DNA of 64,000 bases from Butyrivibrio sp. WCD3002 (GTDB lineage Bacteria; Bacillota; Clostridia; Lachnospirales; Lachnospiraceae), in assembly GCF_000424265.1 (NCBI RefSeq), contig NZ_AUJO01000003.1:186001-250000 (forward strand), written 5' to 3'. Of this stretch, positions 45,152 to 53,572 are shown in pieces; within the stretch, counting starts at the first letter, position 1, and every line of letters begins with the position of its first letter. The translations under genes were made by a program, and so were the position numbers. The notes beneath the pieces were generated by a model, which worked only from the letters and a program-made list of their open reading frames with translations, was not told where the DNA came from and searched no databases.

Positions 45152-45796
45152 TTAAAGTCTTGCACACTCATAGGCTTCAAGTGGCTGCCCCATAAGTTCC
45201 ATTATCTTCAGTTCATCCTCTGCATCCCTCACTGCGTTGTGGGTCTCGCAATAATTTGAGCCGTGGCCAAGCATCCTTAAAATCTCTTCCACGCCGTAGC
45301 CTCTCTTAAGTCTGCCTGTCTTGCAACACTCTGCGGTTGCAGGAATACTTTTATTATACTGCTTGTAAGCAGCAAGTCTCATAATGTCGAACCATTCAAA
45401 ATCAGAAAGCTCCGGCATGTGACCATAGTCAAATCTGGCATTATAGGCAAAAATGGATCCTGCACCTTTTTCTCTAAGGTAATTGCCGATATCCCTCATC
45501 ACCTTTTTCCTGTCACCCTTAAGCTGTGTGGCATCCTTGGCGATATAGAGGACACTGTCAAACATTCCTCCAACAAATATCTCAGGCTCTAGTATGTAAT
45601 ATCTTAGATCAATACACCTGAAGGTCTTTGCATCAGCAAGGGCAATTCCTATTGACATTACTTCATCATGCCAGTTGGTTTCTGTGTCGATAACTGCGAT
45701 TACAGATGATGGTGTTTTCTTTTCTGCCTTTTTTGAAGACTTTGATGATGTATTTTTTATCATCTCCAGAAAATCCAGGGATTTGTTATAACTCAT
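45152..45796 (-). CDS. DEDD-type 3'-5' exonuclease (DnaQ-like)
   Basis: A 214-aa protein with exonuclease motifs: VIAVIDTETNWHDEVMSIGI (Exo I, D and E), FAYNARFDYGHM (Exo II) and HNAVRDAEDELKIM (Exo III, HxxxxxD), so it is of the DEDDh class. Ser/Lys-rich residues 15-32 precede the fold. It is not fused to a polymerase or helicase; it may act in repair or RNA processing. AAGGAG fixes the start at 45796. Confidence 0.85.
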   Translation of the reverse strand: MSYNKSLDFLEMIKNTSSKSSKKAEKKTPSSVIAVIDTETNWHDEVMSIGIALADAKTFRCIDLRYYILEPEIFVGGMFDSVLYIAKDATQLKGDRKKVMRDIGNYLREKGAGSIFAYNARFDYGHMPELSDFEWFDIMRLAAYKQYNKSIPATAECCKTGRLKRGYGVEEILRMLGHGSNYCETHNAVRDAEDELKIMELMGQPLEAYECARL

Positions 45797-45934
45797 AAAA
45801 CTCCTTAACAATAATTATTCAGTACATTTCATTTTAACACCTGCCGGGCATATTAGCATTTTTGCGCCAAATGGTATATTATATAACAATATTAAGTATA
45901 TCCTTTCCGGGATAAAAATGGGGAGAATTTTAAC

Positions 45935-46270
45935 ATGATGGAAAAAAGAATTCGCGACAGATTAAAGAGGGTCGAAAAGCTCGAGACAGAACTTTTATCC
46001 GACGAAGAGATTCTTGCAGAGAAAAAAGAGATTCAAATGCTAATTGATGCCATTCATCAGGAACTGCTTAGAAGAATCATTATTATGGCAGCGCTCATTG
46101 TAGGACTTACGATATGTGTAGTTGGAATTCTGGCAAATCCTACACCGCTTAATCTGATTACGGTTCTGATCAGTATACTACTCCTTATTATCTCAATTCT
46201 TCAATACTGTCAGAAGTTCCATATACTTGGTGATTTGTTCAAAGCAGCAGACAAACTGAATGTGGAATAA
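45935..46270 (+). CDS. Small two-helix membrane protein
   Basis: A 111-aa protein: an N-terminal charged helix (about 1-45, coiled-coil-like) followed by two transmembrane helices (about 47-67 and 73-90). GGGGAG lies 8 nt before the first ATG. The family is not recognised. It is upstream of the tRNA-Leu pair, which has its own promoter. Confidence 0.65.
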   Translation: MMEKRIRDRLKRVEKLETELLSDEEILAEKKEIQMLIDAIHQELLRRIIIMAALIVGLTICVVGILANPTPLNLITVLISILLLIISILQYCQKFHILGDLFKAADKLNVE

Positions 46271-46305
46271 AATGCATAAAAAGCTCTTGATATAATAAAA
46301 TATCG

Positions 46306-46334
46306 TTGACAAAATGAAGCATAATAGATAGAAT
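46306..46334 (+). promoter_or_regulatory. Promoter of the tRNA-Leu pair
   Basis: Consensus TTGACA (46306-46311), a 17-nt spacer, and TAGAAT (46329-46334), 14 nt before the first tRNA. Confidence 0.88.
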
Positions 46335-46348
46335 AACTATTGTTGTTT

Positions 46349-46432
46349 GCAGGAATGGCGGAATTGGCAGACGCGCACGGTTCAGGTCCGTGTGATAGCA
46401 ATATCATGAGGGTTCAAGTCCCTTTTCCTGCA
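46349..46432 (+). tRNA. tRNA-Leu (anticodon CAG)
   Basis: An 84-nt class II tRNA: acceptor GCAGGAA/TTCCTGC plus A73, anticodon stem CACGG/CCGTG with loop TTCAGGT, so the anticodon is CAG. T-arm GGGTTCAAGTCCC. CCA is not encoded. First gene of a two-tRNA unit. Confidence 0.95.
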
Positions 46433-46472
46433 TCAGTTTTCAACTAAAGCAACTGAACTTAATATGTTAAAT

Positions 46473-46556
46473 GCGGAAGTGTCGGAATTGGCAGACGAGC
46501 AAGACTAAGGATCTTGTGATGTTTACATCGTGAGGGTTCAAGTCCCTTCTTCCGCA
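46473..46556 (+). tRNA. tRNA-Leu (anticodon AAG), second copy
   Basis: 82 of 84 nt identical to the copy at 39399-39482 on the other strand; the two differences are in the variable arm. Anticodon loop CTAAGGA gives AAG. It follows tRNA-Leu(CAG) by 40 nt without its own promoter. Its 3' acceptor strand forms the outer part of a 31-bp perfect palindrome with the downstream sequence. Confidence 0.94.
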
Positions 46557-46615
46557 CTGTAATACAAAAGATGGTCAGCATAAAGCTGACCATCTTTTGT
46601 ATTACAGTGCGGAAG
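46549..46615 (+). terminator. 31-bp perfect palindrome at the tRNA 3' end
   Basis: Arms 46549-46579 and 46585-46615 are perfectly complementary with a 5-nt loop, ATAAA. The first eight nt of the left arm are the tRNA acceptor strand CTTCCGCA; the last seven of the right arm are the start of repeat B1 (GCGGAAG). The inner 23 bp (46557-46607) can act as a terminator although there is no proper T-run. Confidence 0.85.
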
Positions 46616-46701
46616 CGAACATTGAACCCTAGGTTCAATCTCCGCTTCGCTCCGGTCGTTGCTAAACGCGTGCCACAGGCACGCAGCAACCCATCTTCCG
46701 C
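46609..46701 (+). repeat. Cloverleaf-like repeat, copy B1
   Basis: A 93-bp element: outer stem GCGGAAG/CTTCCGC, arm 1 ATTGAACC-CTA-GGTTCAAT, a shortened arm 2, CGGTCG, then arm 3 with outer GTTGC/GCAAC and inner GCGTGCC-ACA-GGCACGC, followed by CCCAT. Arm 3 keeps pairing relative to copy A2 while the bases of the outer part change. Same position and orientation relative to tRNA-Leu(AAG) as copies A1 and A2. Confidence 0.7.
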
Positions 46702-46756
46702 TCTTGCAACGATTTAGCTAATATTGATTTTCCGCTGCTTCCCCCTATCCAATGAA

Positions 46757-46834
46757 TTATTCACTTAATTCTGATCTTATCAGTTTTTTGATTGCATCAT
46801 AGTTTTCTTCTGTTAGAGAGTGAAGAAATGCCAT
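46757..46834 (-). other. Possible 25-aa remnant or micro-ORF
   Basis: Minus-strand frame MAFLHSLTEENYDAIKKLIR followed by SELSE and a stop. The composition looks like the C-terminus of a real protein, but no ribosome-binding site is evident and nothing matching lies upstream. Probably a gene remnant. Confidence 0.3.
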
Positions 46835-46888
46835 ATTTTGCATTTTTTATATTCTACTACTTTCATTACGAAGGTATGACCACCCTGA

Positions 46889-46999
46889 CATTTTGGTCTG
46901 TTGTGAAGCACTAATAGAGATATTTCAACAGGTTATGTAGCCCATTTTAGCCTGTTTGAAAGTTCTAATCGCACCATTTCAACAGATCAAATGCATTTT
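46889..46999. repeat. Two-unit hairpin repeat
   Basis: Two imperfect units of 54 and 51 bp starting CATTTT at 46889 and 46943, with a third CATTTT at 46994. Each unit holds a hairpin, CTGTTG/CAACAG or a variant, around CTAAT. Noncoding. Confidence 0.5.
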
Positions 47000-47006
47000 A
47001 GGTAAC

Positions 47007-47031
47007 AAACCCCTAGAAAAATCAGGGGTTT
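47007..47031. terminator. Terminator-like hairpin near the acetyltransferase gene
   Basis: AAACCCCT and AGGGGTTT with a 9-nt loop; short T-rich flanks on both strands. Confidence 0.6.
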
Positions 47032-47069
47032 TGAATCTGCAGCTTCCTGCGATTCGTCATTAGTCTTAT

Positions 47070-47555
47070 TCATGAAAAGTTAAACTGCATGAAATTACCA
47101 TTATGTTTAAATCCATATGATTCATACAACTTAACACCCATATCCGAAGCTGTGATATAGATTGTTCCGCAGCCATAGGCTTTTGCTTCATTTACAACTC
47201 TATCCAGGAGGTTTGTGGCAATTCCCACTCTCCTGTAATCGGGATCTGTATACATGCTTGATAAAATCCCCAGTTTACCTGATGGGCAGGCAAAGTATGG
47301 TGGTTTCTCTGCAAAAGACATTCCGCTTGTCCCAACAATTTTGTCCCCATCGAAGGCAAGCCATGAAACATAAGTGCCGGCAGCCATATTTCTTTTGTAA
47401 AAATCAAATAGAGCATCCTCAAGGTCTACGCCTTCCGGAACAGTCCTGCCCTGTGATGTGTATTCCTCCGTCAACTGGTCTATTCTCATTTTGACGATTC
47501 TGCTTAATTCGTTCTCAGTTAGTCTTTTATATACTATATCCCGTTCTGGCTTCAT
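47070..47555 (-). CDS. GNAT-family N-acetyltransferase
   Basis: A 161-aa protein with the acetyl-CoA motif: LSSMYTDPDYRRVGIATNLL (Q/RxxGxG/A form RRVGIA) and a C-terminal YESYGFKHNGNFMQFNF. The substrate is unknown. GGAG lies about 9 nt upstream of the ATG at 47555. It lies in the accessory stretch after the tRNA-Leu pair. Confidence 0.85.
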   Translation of the reverse strand: MKPERDIVYKRLTENELSRIVKMRIDQLTEEYTSQGRTVPEGVDLEDALFDFYKRNMAAGTYVSWLAFDGDKIVGTSGMSFAEKPPYFACPSGKLGILSSMYTDPDYRRVGIATNLLDRVVNEAKAYGCGTIYITASDMGVKLYESYGFKHNGNFMQFNFS

Positions 47556-47667
47556 TGTGCTAATCTCCTTCTCATATTGAATATCTTTGAATCTGATTCG
47601 TTTCTTTACTATGATCAGCGTAAATTCACGTTTATCCGGATAACATCAAAATCTTGCCACCATCTCT

Positions 47668-47838
47668 TTAAAATGAAAGTGGCTCAATCATTCCTGCCGG
47701 TGCATGCTTCTGAACAGTCCTTGTAAGACTAAACAGCATGTATTTAGCATCACGTTCTGACATCTCATCTATAAACTTATGTAGCTTTTCATCATTCTTT
47801 TCCATCAAAATACTTGCAAACAATTCTGATCTGTTCAT
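47668..47838 (-). CDS. Small unrecognised protein
   Basis: A 56-aa, probably helical protein (starts MNRSELFASILMEKNDEKLH) with no membrane segment. GGAGGAGAG just before the ATG at 47838 argues that it is translated. The family is not recognised. Confidence 0.5.
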   Translation of the reverse strand: MNRSELFASILMEKNDEKLHKFIDEMSERDAKYMLFSLTRTVQKHAPAGMIEPLSF

Positions 47839-48058
47839 AGCTCTCCTCCACAAACTGCGATTATTATCTTACCTTTCATTCAATAATATCATCTCTGTGG
47901 AATTATGTGATATCCCACAAAAATAATGTTTAATCTTTTATTAAAAAAAATATAATAATATGCGTGGGATTTTTAATTAGTAATCATATATATATGTATG
48001 AAATAAAAAAGTTAACGGTTCAAAGTGCCGAATAATAAAATTTCAGGAGGATAAAATA

Positions 48059-49207
48059 ATGCCTAAGCGTTATGCTGCAACAAATTTAGTAGAAGACATA
48101 GAGGAAGCAGACAGAAAGAAACTATGGGATACTGCCACATCAACCGATAAGGAAATACAGCGCGGCAATGGCTACCAAAACATAATCAAGGCCGGAAACC
48201 AATTATCTAAATACAAGGGCGAGATGTGTAGCCAGATGATCTATGACACCTTTGAGGGTGTGCCCGGAATGAGCGATGAGATTTCTGATCAGCTATCAAC
48301 AAATATGCTGAATTATCTCCTTAAAAATGTGATCGTTGAGAAAGACGGCCAGAAGATGAATTATGCAGCCGCCTATGGAATACCTTTTGGAACTTCACGC
48401 GACTACAGTTATTTTGGTGACGGAAATGAGCAAAAATATATCAATTCAGTATTAGCACATATGGCTATCAATATGACAGATGGTGACCTGGCTCAAGGCA
48501 AGATCAAGATGTCTGTCATGATTAATAACGAAATGCATGAGATTATTCCGGCCACACCGGAGGTTATTAAGCAGAGAGAGCAAGAGCAGGCAGCCGCTGA
48601 AGCTGAGAAAGCTCAGAAGGAAAAAGAAGAAGCCATAAAGAGCGGCAAGATCAAAGAAGATCCCGCTGATAATCCGATGATCGAAGCCCTTGATCCTGAT
48701 CAGAGATCTGCAGTTGCTGCTCTCAGGGATAGCCTTATGAAGAAAAAGAAGGCTCTCGAAGGTACCTATACAAACAGAAAAAGAGAGGACAACTCACCTG
48801 AGTACAATGCCATGAAGGACGCTCTTGACAATGCTGTCAAAGCCACAAACCTCAATAACGGCAATACCCTGAATGAACTTCTCTCAGCTTTATCAGAGGC
48901 TGACAGAACTGCCAAGGCCTATGAAAAAAAGGATAACATCACAAGAGGCTGGTCAATCGGTAATGGACACACCAGGCTTTCAAATTCCAGGAGTATACAG
49001 AAGGCTATCAGCTCCTTCAAGAAAAATCCTCATATTGGAGTAGTAAATGCCACTAATCTGGATGGTCTTATGAAACTTGAAGGTGTGGCAGATAAACATG
49101 AATCCAACAGGCACTCAAGAATCAGGCAGAACTCAACCAGCAAGCAGATTGCTACCGGAGAGAAAATCGAAGGTCCTGAAATAAAAAGCAGTAACATCAT
49201 GAAATAA
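48059..49207 (+). CDS. Unrecognised 382-aa protein
   Basis: Soluble, no signal peptide. Residues 1-165 look folded (LSTNMLNYLLKNVIVEKDGQ, YGIPFGTSRDYSYFGDGNEQ); 165-215 is a Glu/Ala/Lys-rich coil; 220-382 is a polar helical region with LNELLSALSEADRTAKAYEK, ending in a basic tail. AGGAGG precedes the ATG. The upstream 120 nt are very AT-rich, with TATAAT near 47951. Its layout (folded head, charged coil, helical basic tail) resembles that of the convergent 673-aa protein at 49621. I do not recognise either, and no function can be named. Confidence 0.7.
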   Translation: MPKRYAATNLVEDIEEADRKKLWDTATSTDKEIQRGNGYQNIIKAGNQLSKYKGEMCSQMIYDTFEGVPGMSDEISDQLSTNMLNYLLKNVIVEKDGQKMNYAAAYGIPFGTSRDYSYFGDGNEQKYINSVLAHMAINMTDGDLAQGKIKMSVMINNEMHEIIPATPEVIKQREQEQAAAEAEKAQKEKEEAIKSGKIKEDPADNPMIEALDPDQRSAVAALRDSLMKKKKALEGTYTNRKREDNSPEYNAMKDALDNAVKATNLNNGNTLNELLSALSEADRTAKAYEKKDNITRGWSIGNGHTRLSNSRSIQKAISSFKKNPHIGVVNATNLDGLMKLEGVADKHESNRHSRIRQNSTSKQIATGEKIEGPEIKSSNIMK

Positions 49208-49241
49208 TGAGCTAAGCAAAGAATTTGAGATTACATAATCA

Positions 49242-49576
49242 TCAAGCTCTTTTTATCGATTCCTGTATCTGCTTTTTGTAAGATACAGGAATATCCTTAA
49301 GATCCTTTGGAATCGAGAGGATAATGCGAAGCATGATACTATTATGGAAAATATCTGCAGTGTTTCCGCCTCTTCTACAGCTTACTACTGACGCACCCAC
49401 TTTCCTGTTTCGCTGCATTTTCCGCAGGAAATGCATCCTCGGATATCTTTTGTTCCCACTTGAATCAGCTCCGTCTCGATGCCTTCCTTCTCAAACACTT
49501 TGATCATTTCATCCAGTGCAGTCGCCGTACAACCGTGCTGGTGCGCGCTTCCATTCAGCAATAGTACCTTACTCAT
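49242..49576 (-). pseudogene. Broken flavodoxin / NADPH-dependent FMN reductase gene
   Basis: It starts well (GGAGG, then MSKVLLLNGSAHQHGCTATA and CISCGKC, a flavodoxin-fold FMN reductase N-terminus), but stops after 63 codons. In another frame GASVVSCRRGGNT follows at once; this motif belongs about 45 residues further on in the family, so an internal deletion has occurred. After it the reading frame runs into unrelated sequence (HNSIMLRIILSIPKDLKDIP) and ends at 49242. Confidence 0.75.
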
Positions 49577-49620
49577 TTGGTCCACCTCCAATACTTTGTA
49601 TATTACTTAATCTGACACTA

Positions 49621-51642
49621 TCAAAAACCATTATTTGAGAAGGAACTTCTGCTGCTGTTAAAGCTTTTTCTTATGTCATCTTCCTTCATAGGATTAACTC
49701 TTTCTTTTGCATTGTCTTTTCGTTTGCTGCCGGTATTTTTATTCTGACTGACACCATGCTTATTTAGCATATCATTATAGGATAACGAATTAACAGGACC
49801 ATCCTTTTTCATGCCTCTATCAATGATGATGGATCGTTCAAGACCAAGTTCTTTGCGCATATCAGCAAGGAGCTTTACAGAATCCTGCATTACGCCGATA
49901 CGTCTCTTAGACTTCTCATCGGTTTTATTTGTAAATGCTCCATTCTCGGTCAGCTCCTTCCTATCCATCTTTCTGTTGAAATATGACTGAATATTCCGCT
50001 CCGCTTTTTCAATATCACTTCTCAATTGGTTCTTATCAATAACAAATCCTTCTTTGTGGAGCTCATAATTCTGTTTTAATTCTTTGATAGCAGTTACAGA
50101 ATCATCATACTGTCCGCTTCCAAACCATACATTTTTCTGTGCTCCATCTGCTCTTCTGATAATGCTATCCAGCTCACTGATTCTTTCAGCCCCATTCTTA
50201 GAATCCGTTTTCTCTTCGCCTGCATTAGTAATGCCATTGATATTACCGGTATGCTCAATAATGCCATGCCTACTCAGACTGCTATAATCAATTTTGCTCT
50301 TGGTATCATTACTTATTTGACCCGGATTATTGACGGAATACTTTCTGTCAAGCTTTTCATGGAAACCTTGCTGACCGGGGCTTATCTTATTCGCTTCTTT
50401 ATTCGAAATTAGTATACCCCTCTTTATTTCCGTCTGAAGATATAAATTGTTATCCAGCTCATCTACAAGAGACTCTCCATTATTGCCGGTCACTTCCATT
50501 AGTTTATTTATGGCCAGCATAATTTCACTTGAGCCTTTGATTCTTGCTTCAAGCCTACTGCTTTCAGACTCTTGATATTTAGGGTCTGTCTTTGCCTTTT
50601 CCGTTAAATATTGCTTAATGATATTTCTCTTCTCGGTAGCATTCAAGCCGGCAAAATCTTTATCTTTGATCTTGTTTCCTAATTCTTCTATTTTCTTCTG
50701 CCTATCGGCTTGTTCTTTTTCACGCTTTTCTGCTTCCCTTTTCCGGCGTTCTTCATTCTCTATCTTTTCGCGCTCTTCTCTCTCCTTACGTTCTTTTTCC
50801 CTGCGCTCTTCATTCTCCTTTAGTTCTTTTTCCCTAAGTTCTTCCCTCTCCTTGCGCTCTTTTTCCCTGCGCTCTTCTTCCAGGCGCTCTTTTTCCCTGC
50901 GCTCATTATCCTCTTTTTCCTTTTTATCACGCTGTGCTGCTTCTAACTTTTCGCGCTCTTCCTTTTCCTTCTTTTCGCGTTCCTCTCTCTCCTTACGCTC
51001 CGCTTCCCTCTTTTTTTCTTCTTCGGCTTCTTTTTTCTCCTGCTCTTCTCTCTCCTTGCGTGCTTCCTCTTCCTGCCTTTTTAGTTCTTCCTCTTCTTCT
51101 TTTCTTCTCTGTTCTTCTTTAATTCTGCGCTCTTCCCGCTCCTTTTCCTGCTGTTCTTCTCTTTTCCTGTTCTCAGCATCAGCTACTTCCTGCGCAGCTC
51201 TCTTATCGCGGGCAGCCTGAATTTTCTTTTGACGATTTTCACGCATCTGGGTGACCTGCCCCTTTTCAATGCCATCATCATATTCTCTGGCATTGATCTT
51301 ACCCAAATCGATCATATCCTGAGTGCTTACTCTGTCTCTATAAGCCATCTTCATCCATATCGGATCCTGAAGCTCCTTAAGACATTCCTCACCTGATGTA
51401 ACATACTGGGCAAGCCTGCGATATGAACTCCCAAGCATATGATGATTTATCTGTCTGTGCAAAGAAAAATCATCGCCTTGACCGATTATCTGAATTCCCT
51501 GAAAATACAGATAATCTGCAAATAGCTGCATCTTCTCATCAACTTTCATTTTTTCAAAAGCCGCCTGATCTTTCATTTTGCTTTCCAGCGACTCTAACAT
51601 TTCGGTAGGATTTTTTCCCTGTACACTAGTAAAATTTGCCAT
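49621..51642 (-). CDS. Unrecognised 673-aa protein with long charged coil
   Basis: Starts at 51642 after GGAGAAGG. Residues 1-150 look folded (MQLFADYLYFQGIQIIGQGD, SLHRQINHHMLGSSYRRLAQ). Residues about 165-335 are an uninterrupted Glu/Arg/Lys helix (REEREKKE and similar), about 25 nm if extended. The rest is polar, with ISELDSIIRRADGAQKNVWF and a basic, Ser-rich tail. No signal peptide or membrane helix. Similar three-part layout to the protein at 48059; the two genes converge on the broken flavodoxin gene. The function is unknown; an intracellular scaffold or a secreted effector of non-classical type are both possible. Confidence 0.75.
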   Translation of the reverse strand: MANFTSVQGKNPTEMLESLESKMKDQAAFEKMKVDEKMQLFADYLYFQGIQIIGQGDDFSLHRQINHHMLGSSYRRLAQYVTSGEECLKELQDPIWMKMAYRDRVSTQDMIDLGKINAREYDDGIEKGQVTQMRENRQKKIQAARDKRAAQEVADAENRKREEQQEKEREERRIKEEQRRKEEEEELKRQEEEARKEREEQEKKEAEEEKKREAERKEREEREKKEKEEREKLEAAQRDKKEKEDNERREKERLEEERREKERKEREELREKELKENEERREKERKEREEREKIENEERRKREAEKREKEQADRQKKIEELGNKIKDKDFAGLNATEKRNIIKQYLTEKAKTDPKYQESESSRLEARIKGSSEIMLAINKLMEVTGNNGESLVDELDNNLYLQTEIKRGILISNKEANKISPGQQGFHEKLDRKYSVNNPGQISNDTKSKIDYSSLSRHGIIEHTGNINGITNAGEEKTDSKNGAERISELDSIIRRADGAQKNVWFGSGQYDDSVTAIKELKQNYELHKEGFVIDKNQLRSDIEKAERNIQSYFNRKMDRKELTENGAFTNKTDEKSKRRIGVMQDSVKLLADMRKELGLERSIIIDRGMKKDGPVNSLSYNDMLNKHGVSQNKNTGSKRKDNAKERVNPMKEDDIRKSFNSSRSSFSNNGF

Positions 51643-51748
51643 ATCCTTCTCCTCATAAAAAAACAATGTCAACAGTGAAAAATTCTATTTACCTTTATAT
51701 ATGAATTATGAAACAAAACACCATTCAATATCTATTAAGAAAGTATAA

Positions 51749-51787
51749 AAACTCCCGAACCCACATTTTTCTGTGAGTCAGGGAGTT
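51749..51787 (-). terminator. Terminator of the SpoIIE-type phosphatase gene
   Basis: AAACTCCC pairs with GGGAGTTT, extended by CACA/TGTG, and a T-run follows on the minus strand. Confidence 0.85.
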
Positions 51788-51796
51788 TGAACCATC

Positions 51797-53380
51797 CTAT
51801 TTATTTTCGCCGTAATACTTAAAGCACATCATCGTCATATCATCAAACTGAGAGGTTACACCGACGAATTCTTCCACATTCTTTTTAACATTTGTAAGTA
51901 GCTGTTTGGCGTCTGCATCAGGCTCGATATTAAGAGCATCAAGAAGTCTCTTAGTTCCATAGAGATCATCAGCTACATTTGTCGCTTCCACTACACCATC
52001 CGTATAGACGAATATTGAATCACCGGGCATAATCTGAAATTCATGCTCTTCAAACTTTGTCTCAGGAAATACCGCAACTGCCAGAGAGTGCTTGTATTCC
52101 TTAAAGCTGTATTGTCCGCCCTCATGCTTTATCGCCGGATGCTCATGACCTGCATTAGATGCAATTCCTTTTCCTGTGGACAGCTCAATGATACACAGCC
52201 ACACAGTCACAAACATATCCGAATCGTTACCTTCACAGAGCTGATTGTTTACATCATACAGTATTTGGGCGGGAGACATCTTCTCATCCATCATACTTCT
52301 GTTTTTAATAAGGGTCTTCGCAATAACCATGAAAAGCGCTGCAGGTACACCTTTTCCGGATACATCCGCCATAACCATTGCTATATGATCATCATCTATA
52401 AGAAAAAAATCATAAAAGTCACCGCCCACTTCCTTGGCGGGAGACATTGTAGCATAGATATCAAAAGCATCTCTGTCGGGAAAAGGAGGAAAAATACTAG
52501 GCAGCATATCAGCCTGAATTCTTGTTGCCACGTTCAGCTCAGCTCCGATTCGCTCCCTCTCTGCGGTAATGCTCTTAATATCATCGATATAGTTGATGAT
52601 CTCCTTTTCCATATCATGGACGGATTTTGCCAGATCCTCAATTTCATCACCGGACTTTATTTTATTAAGAGAATCATCTGCCTGTGCGCTGCCTTTAGCA
52701 AATTTCCCGACGCTGTCTCTTATCAGCATTATGGGATCAATAAAGTTTTTACGCATGACTATCCAGTTCAAGACGCAGAAAATCACAAGCAAAACAAGCG
52801 TAATAACCGTAATGTTAAAAACATATTTCAGAAGAGTGGATATGATCACATCCATATATGTATCAACAAATAAAAGAGCAGCCACCTGTCCGGTACTGTC
52901 CTTAACAGGAAGACAGCTCGATGTGAGATATCCGTATTTTTTGGATCTTCTAACAAGATAGCTTGATGGTCTCTCCCCCTCGGTATACGCAGTCCATATC
53001 TCTTCAAAGGATGCCGCGATTGGATCCATATCTCCGATAAAGGTATCAGAATCGTAGACATATCTCATGGTCTTATCTTCATAAGGAACAGCTATATAGA
53101 TAAAAGCAGCACCCGAATATTCTTCTATTCTTCGAAGGTACTCTTCCATCCAATGGTAATAATCATCCGCCTCCCAGGTTCTGGTATACTCGGCAATCTT
53201 GTCATGATCGATTTCATTCAGGATAATATTTGCCAGCACATATCCCCTGTCGTTGTACATTTTCTCGATGGCCCTGTCAAAAATCCAGGTACCTGCTGTG
53301 CAGGTAAGAGCCCCAAAGAAAAGCGTAAAAACCACGATTCCGGCGATGGCCTTTTTATTAATATTCCATTTGATTTTCAT
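51797..53380 (-). CDS. Membrane PP2C-type (SpoIIE/RsbU) serine phosphatase
   Basis: A 527-aa protein: helix 1 (about 12-33), an extracellular sensor of about 140 residues, helix 2 (about 183-204), HAMP, a short coil, and a PP2C/SpoIIE domain (about 285-525) with the metal-site motif GGDFYDFF, VMADVSGKGVPAALFM and FVYTDGVVEA. Such proteins dephosphorylate STAS anti-anti-sigma factors to release sigma factors. Its partner STAS protein is not adjacent; the only STAS sequence in the window is a fragment at 38120. GAGGGG precedes the ATG. Divergent from padR. Confidence 0.92.
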   Translation of the reverse strand: MKIKWNINKKAIAGIVVFTLFFGALTCTAGTWIFDRAIEKMYNDRGYVLANIILNEIDHDKIAEYTRTWEADDYYHWMEEYLRRIEEYSGAAFIYIAVPYEDKTMRYVYDSDTFIGDMDPIAASFEEIWTAYTEGERPSSYLVRRSKKYGYLTSSCLPVKDSTGQVAALLFVDTYMDVIISTLLKYVFNITVITLVLLVIFCVLNWIVMRKNFIDPIMLIRDSVGKFAKGSAQADDSLNKIKSGDEIEDLAKSVHDMEKEIINYIDDIKSITAERERIGAELNVATRIQADMLPSIFPPFPDRDAFDIYATMSPAKEVGGDFYDFFLIDDDHIAMVMADVSGKGVPAALFMVIAKTLIKNRSMMDEKMSPAQILYDVNNQLCEGNDSDMFVTVWLCIIELSTGKGIASNAGHEHPAIKHEGGQYSFKEYKHSLAVAVFPETKFEEHEFQIMPGDSIFVYTDGVVEATNVADDLYGTKRLLDALNIEPDADAKQLLTNVKKNVEEFVGVTSQFDDMTMMCFKYYGENK

Positions 53381-53453
53381 TACGAATGCTACCCCTCAAA
53401 AGCTTTATAGATTTATAATATCAGACATTTATAGGTTTTGTTACGATTTTTTA

Positions 53454-53517
53454 TTGACATACTACGACAGTCGTATTATATTTACTATGACAGTCGTAGT
53501 AACGATGGTCGTAGTAA
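53454..53517 (+). promoter_or_regulatory. padR promoter with three operator-like repeats
   Basis: TTGACA (53454-53459), a 17-nt spacer and TATATT (53477-53482). A perfect 6-1-6 palindrome, TACGACAGTCGTA (53463-53475), fills the spacer. A one-mismatch copy, CTATGACAGTCGTAG (53485-53499), covers the start site, and a half-conserved third copy ends GGTCGTAGTA (about 53508-53517). This is the expected layout for autorepression by the PadR protein. Confidence 0.85.
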
Positions 53518-53572
53518 TACCAAATAGCAACATAAACCGCAAATAATCGCATTTCTACAAAAGGGATAGATC

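Noticed and set aside
50618..51220. Ser/Leu/Phe-rich plus-strand frame
   Set aside because: Antisense of the Glu/Arg/Lys coil of the 673-aa protein.
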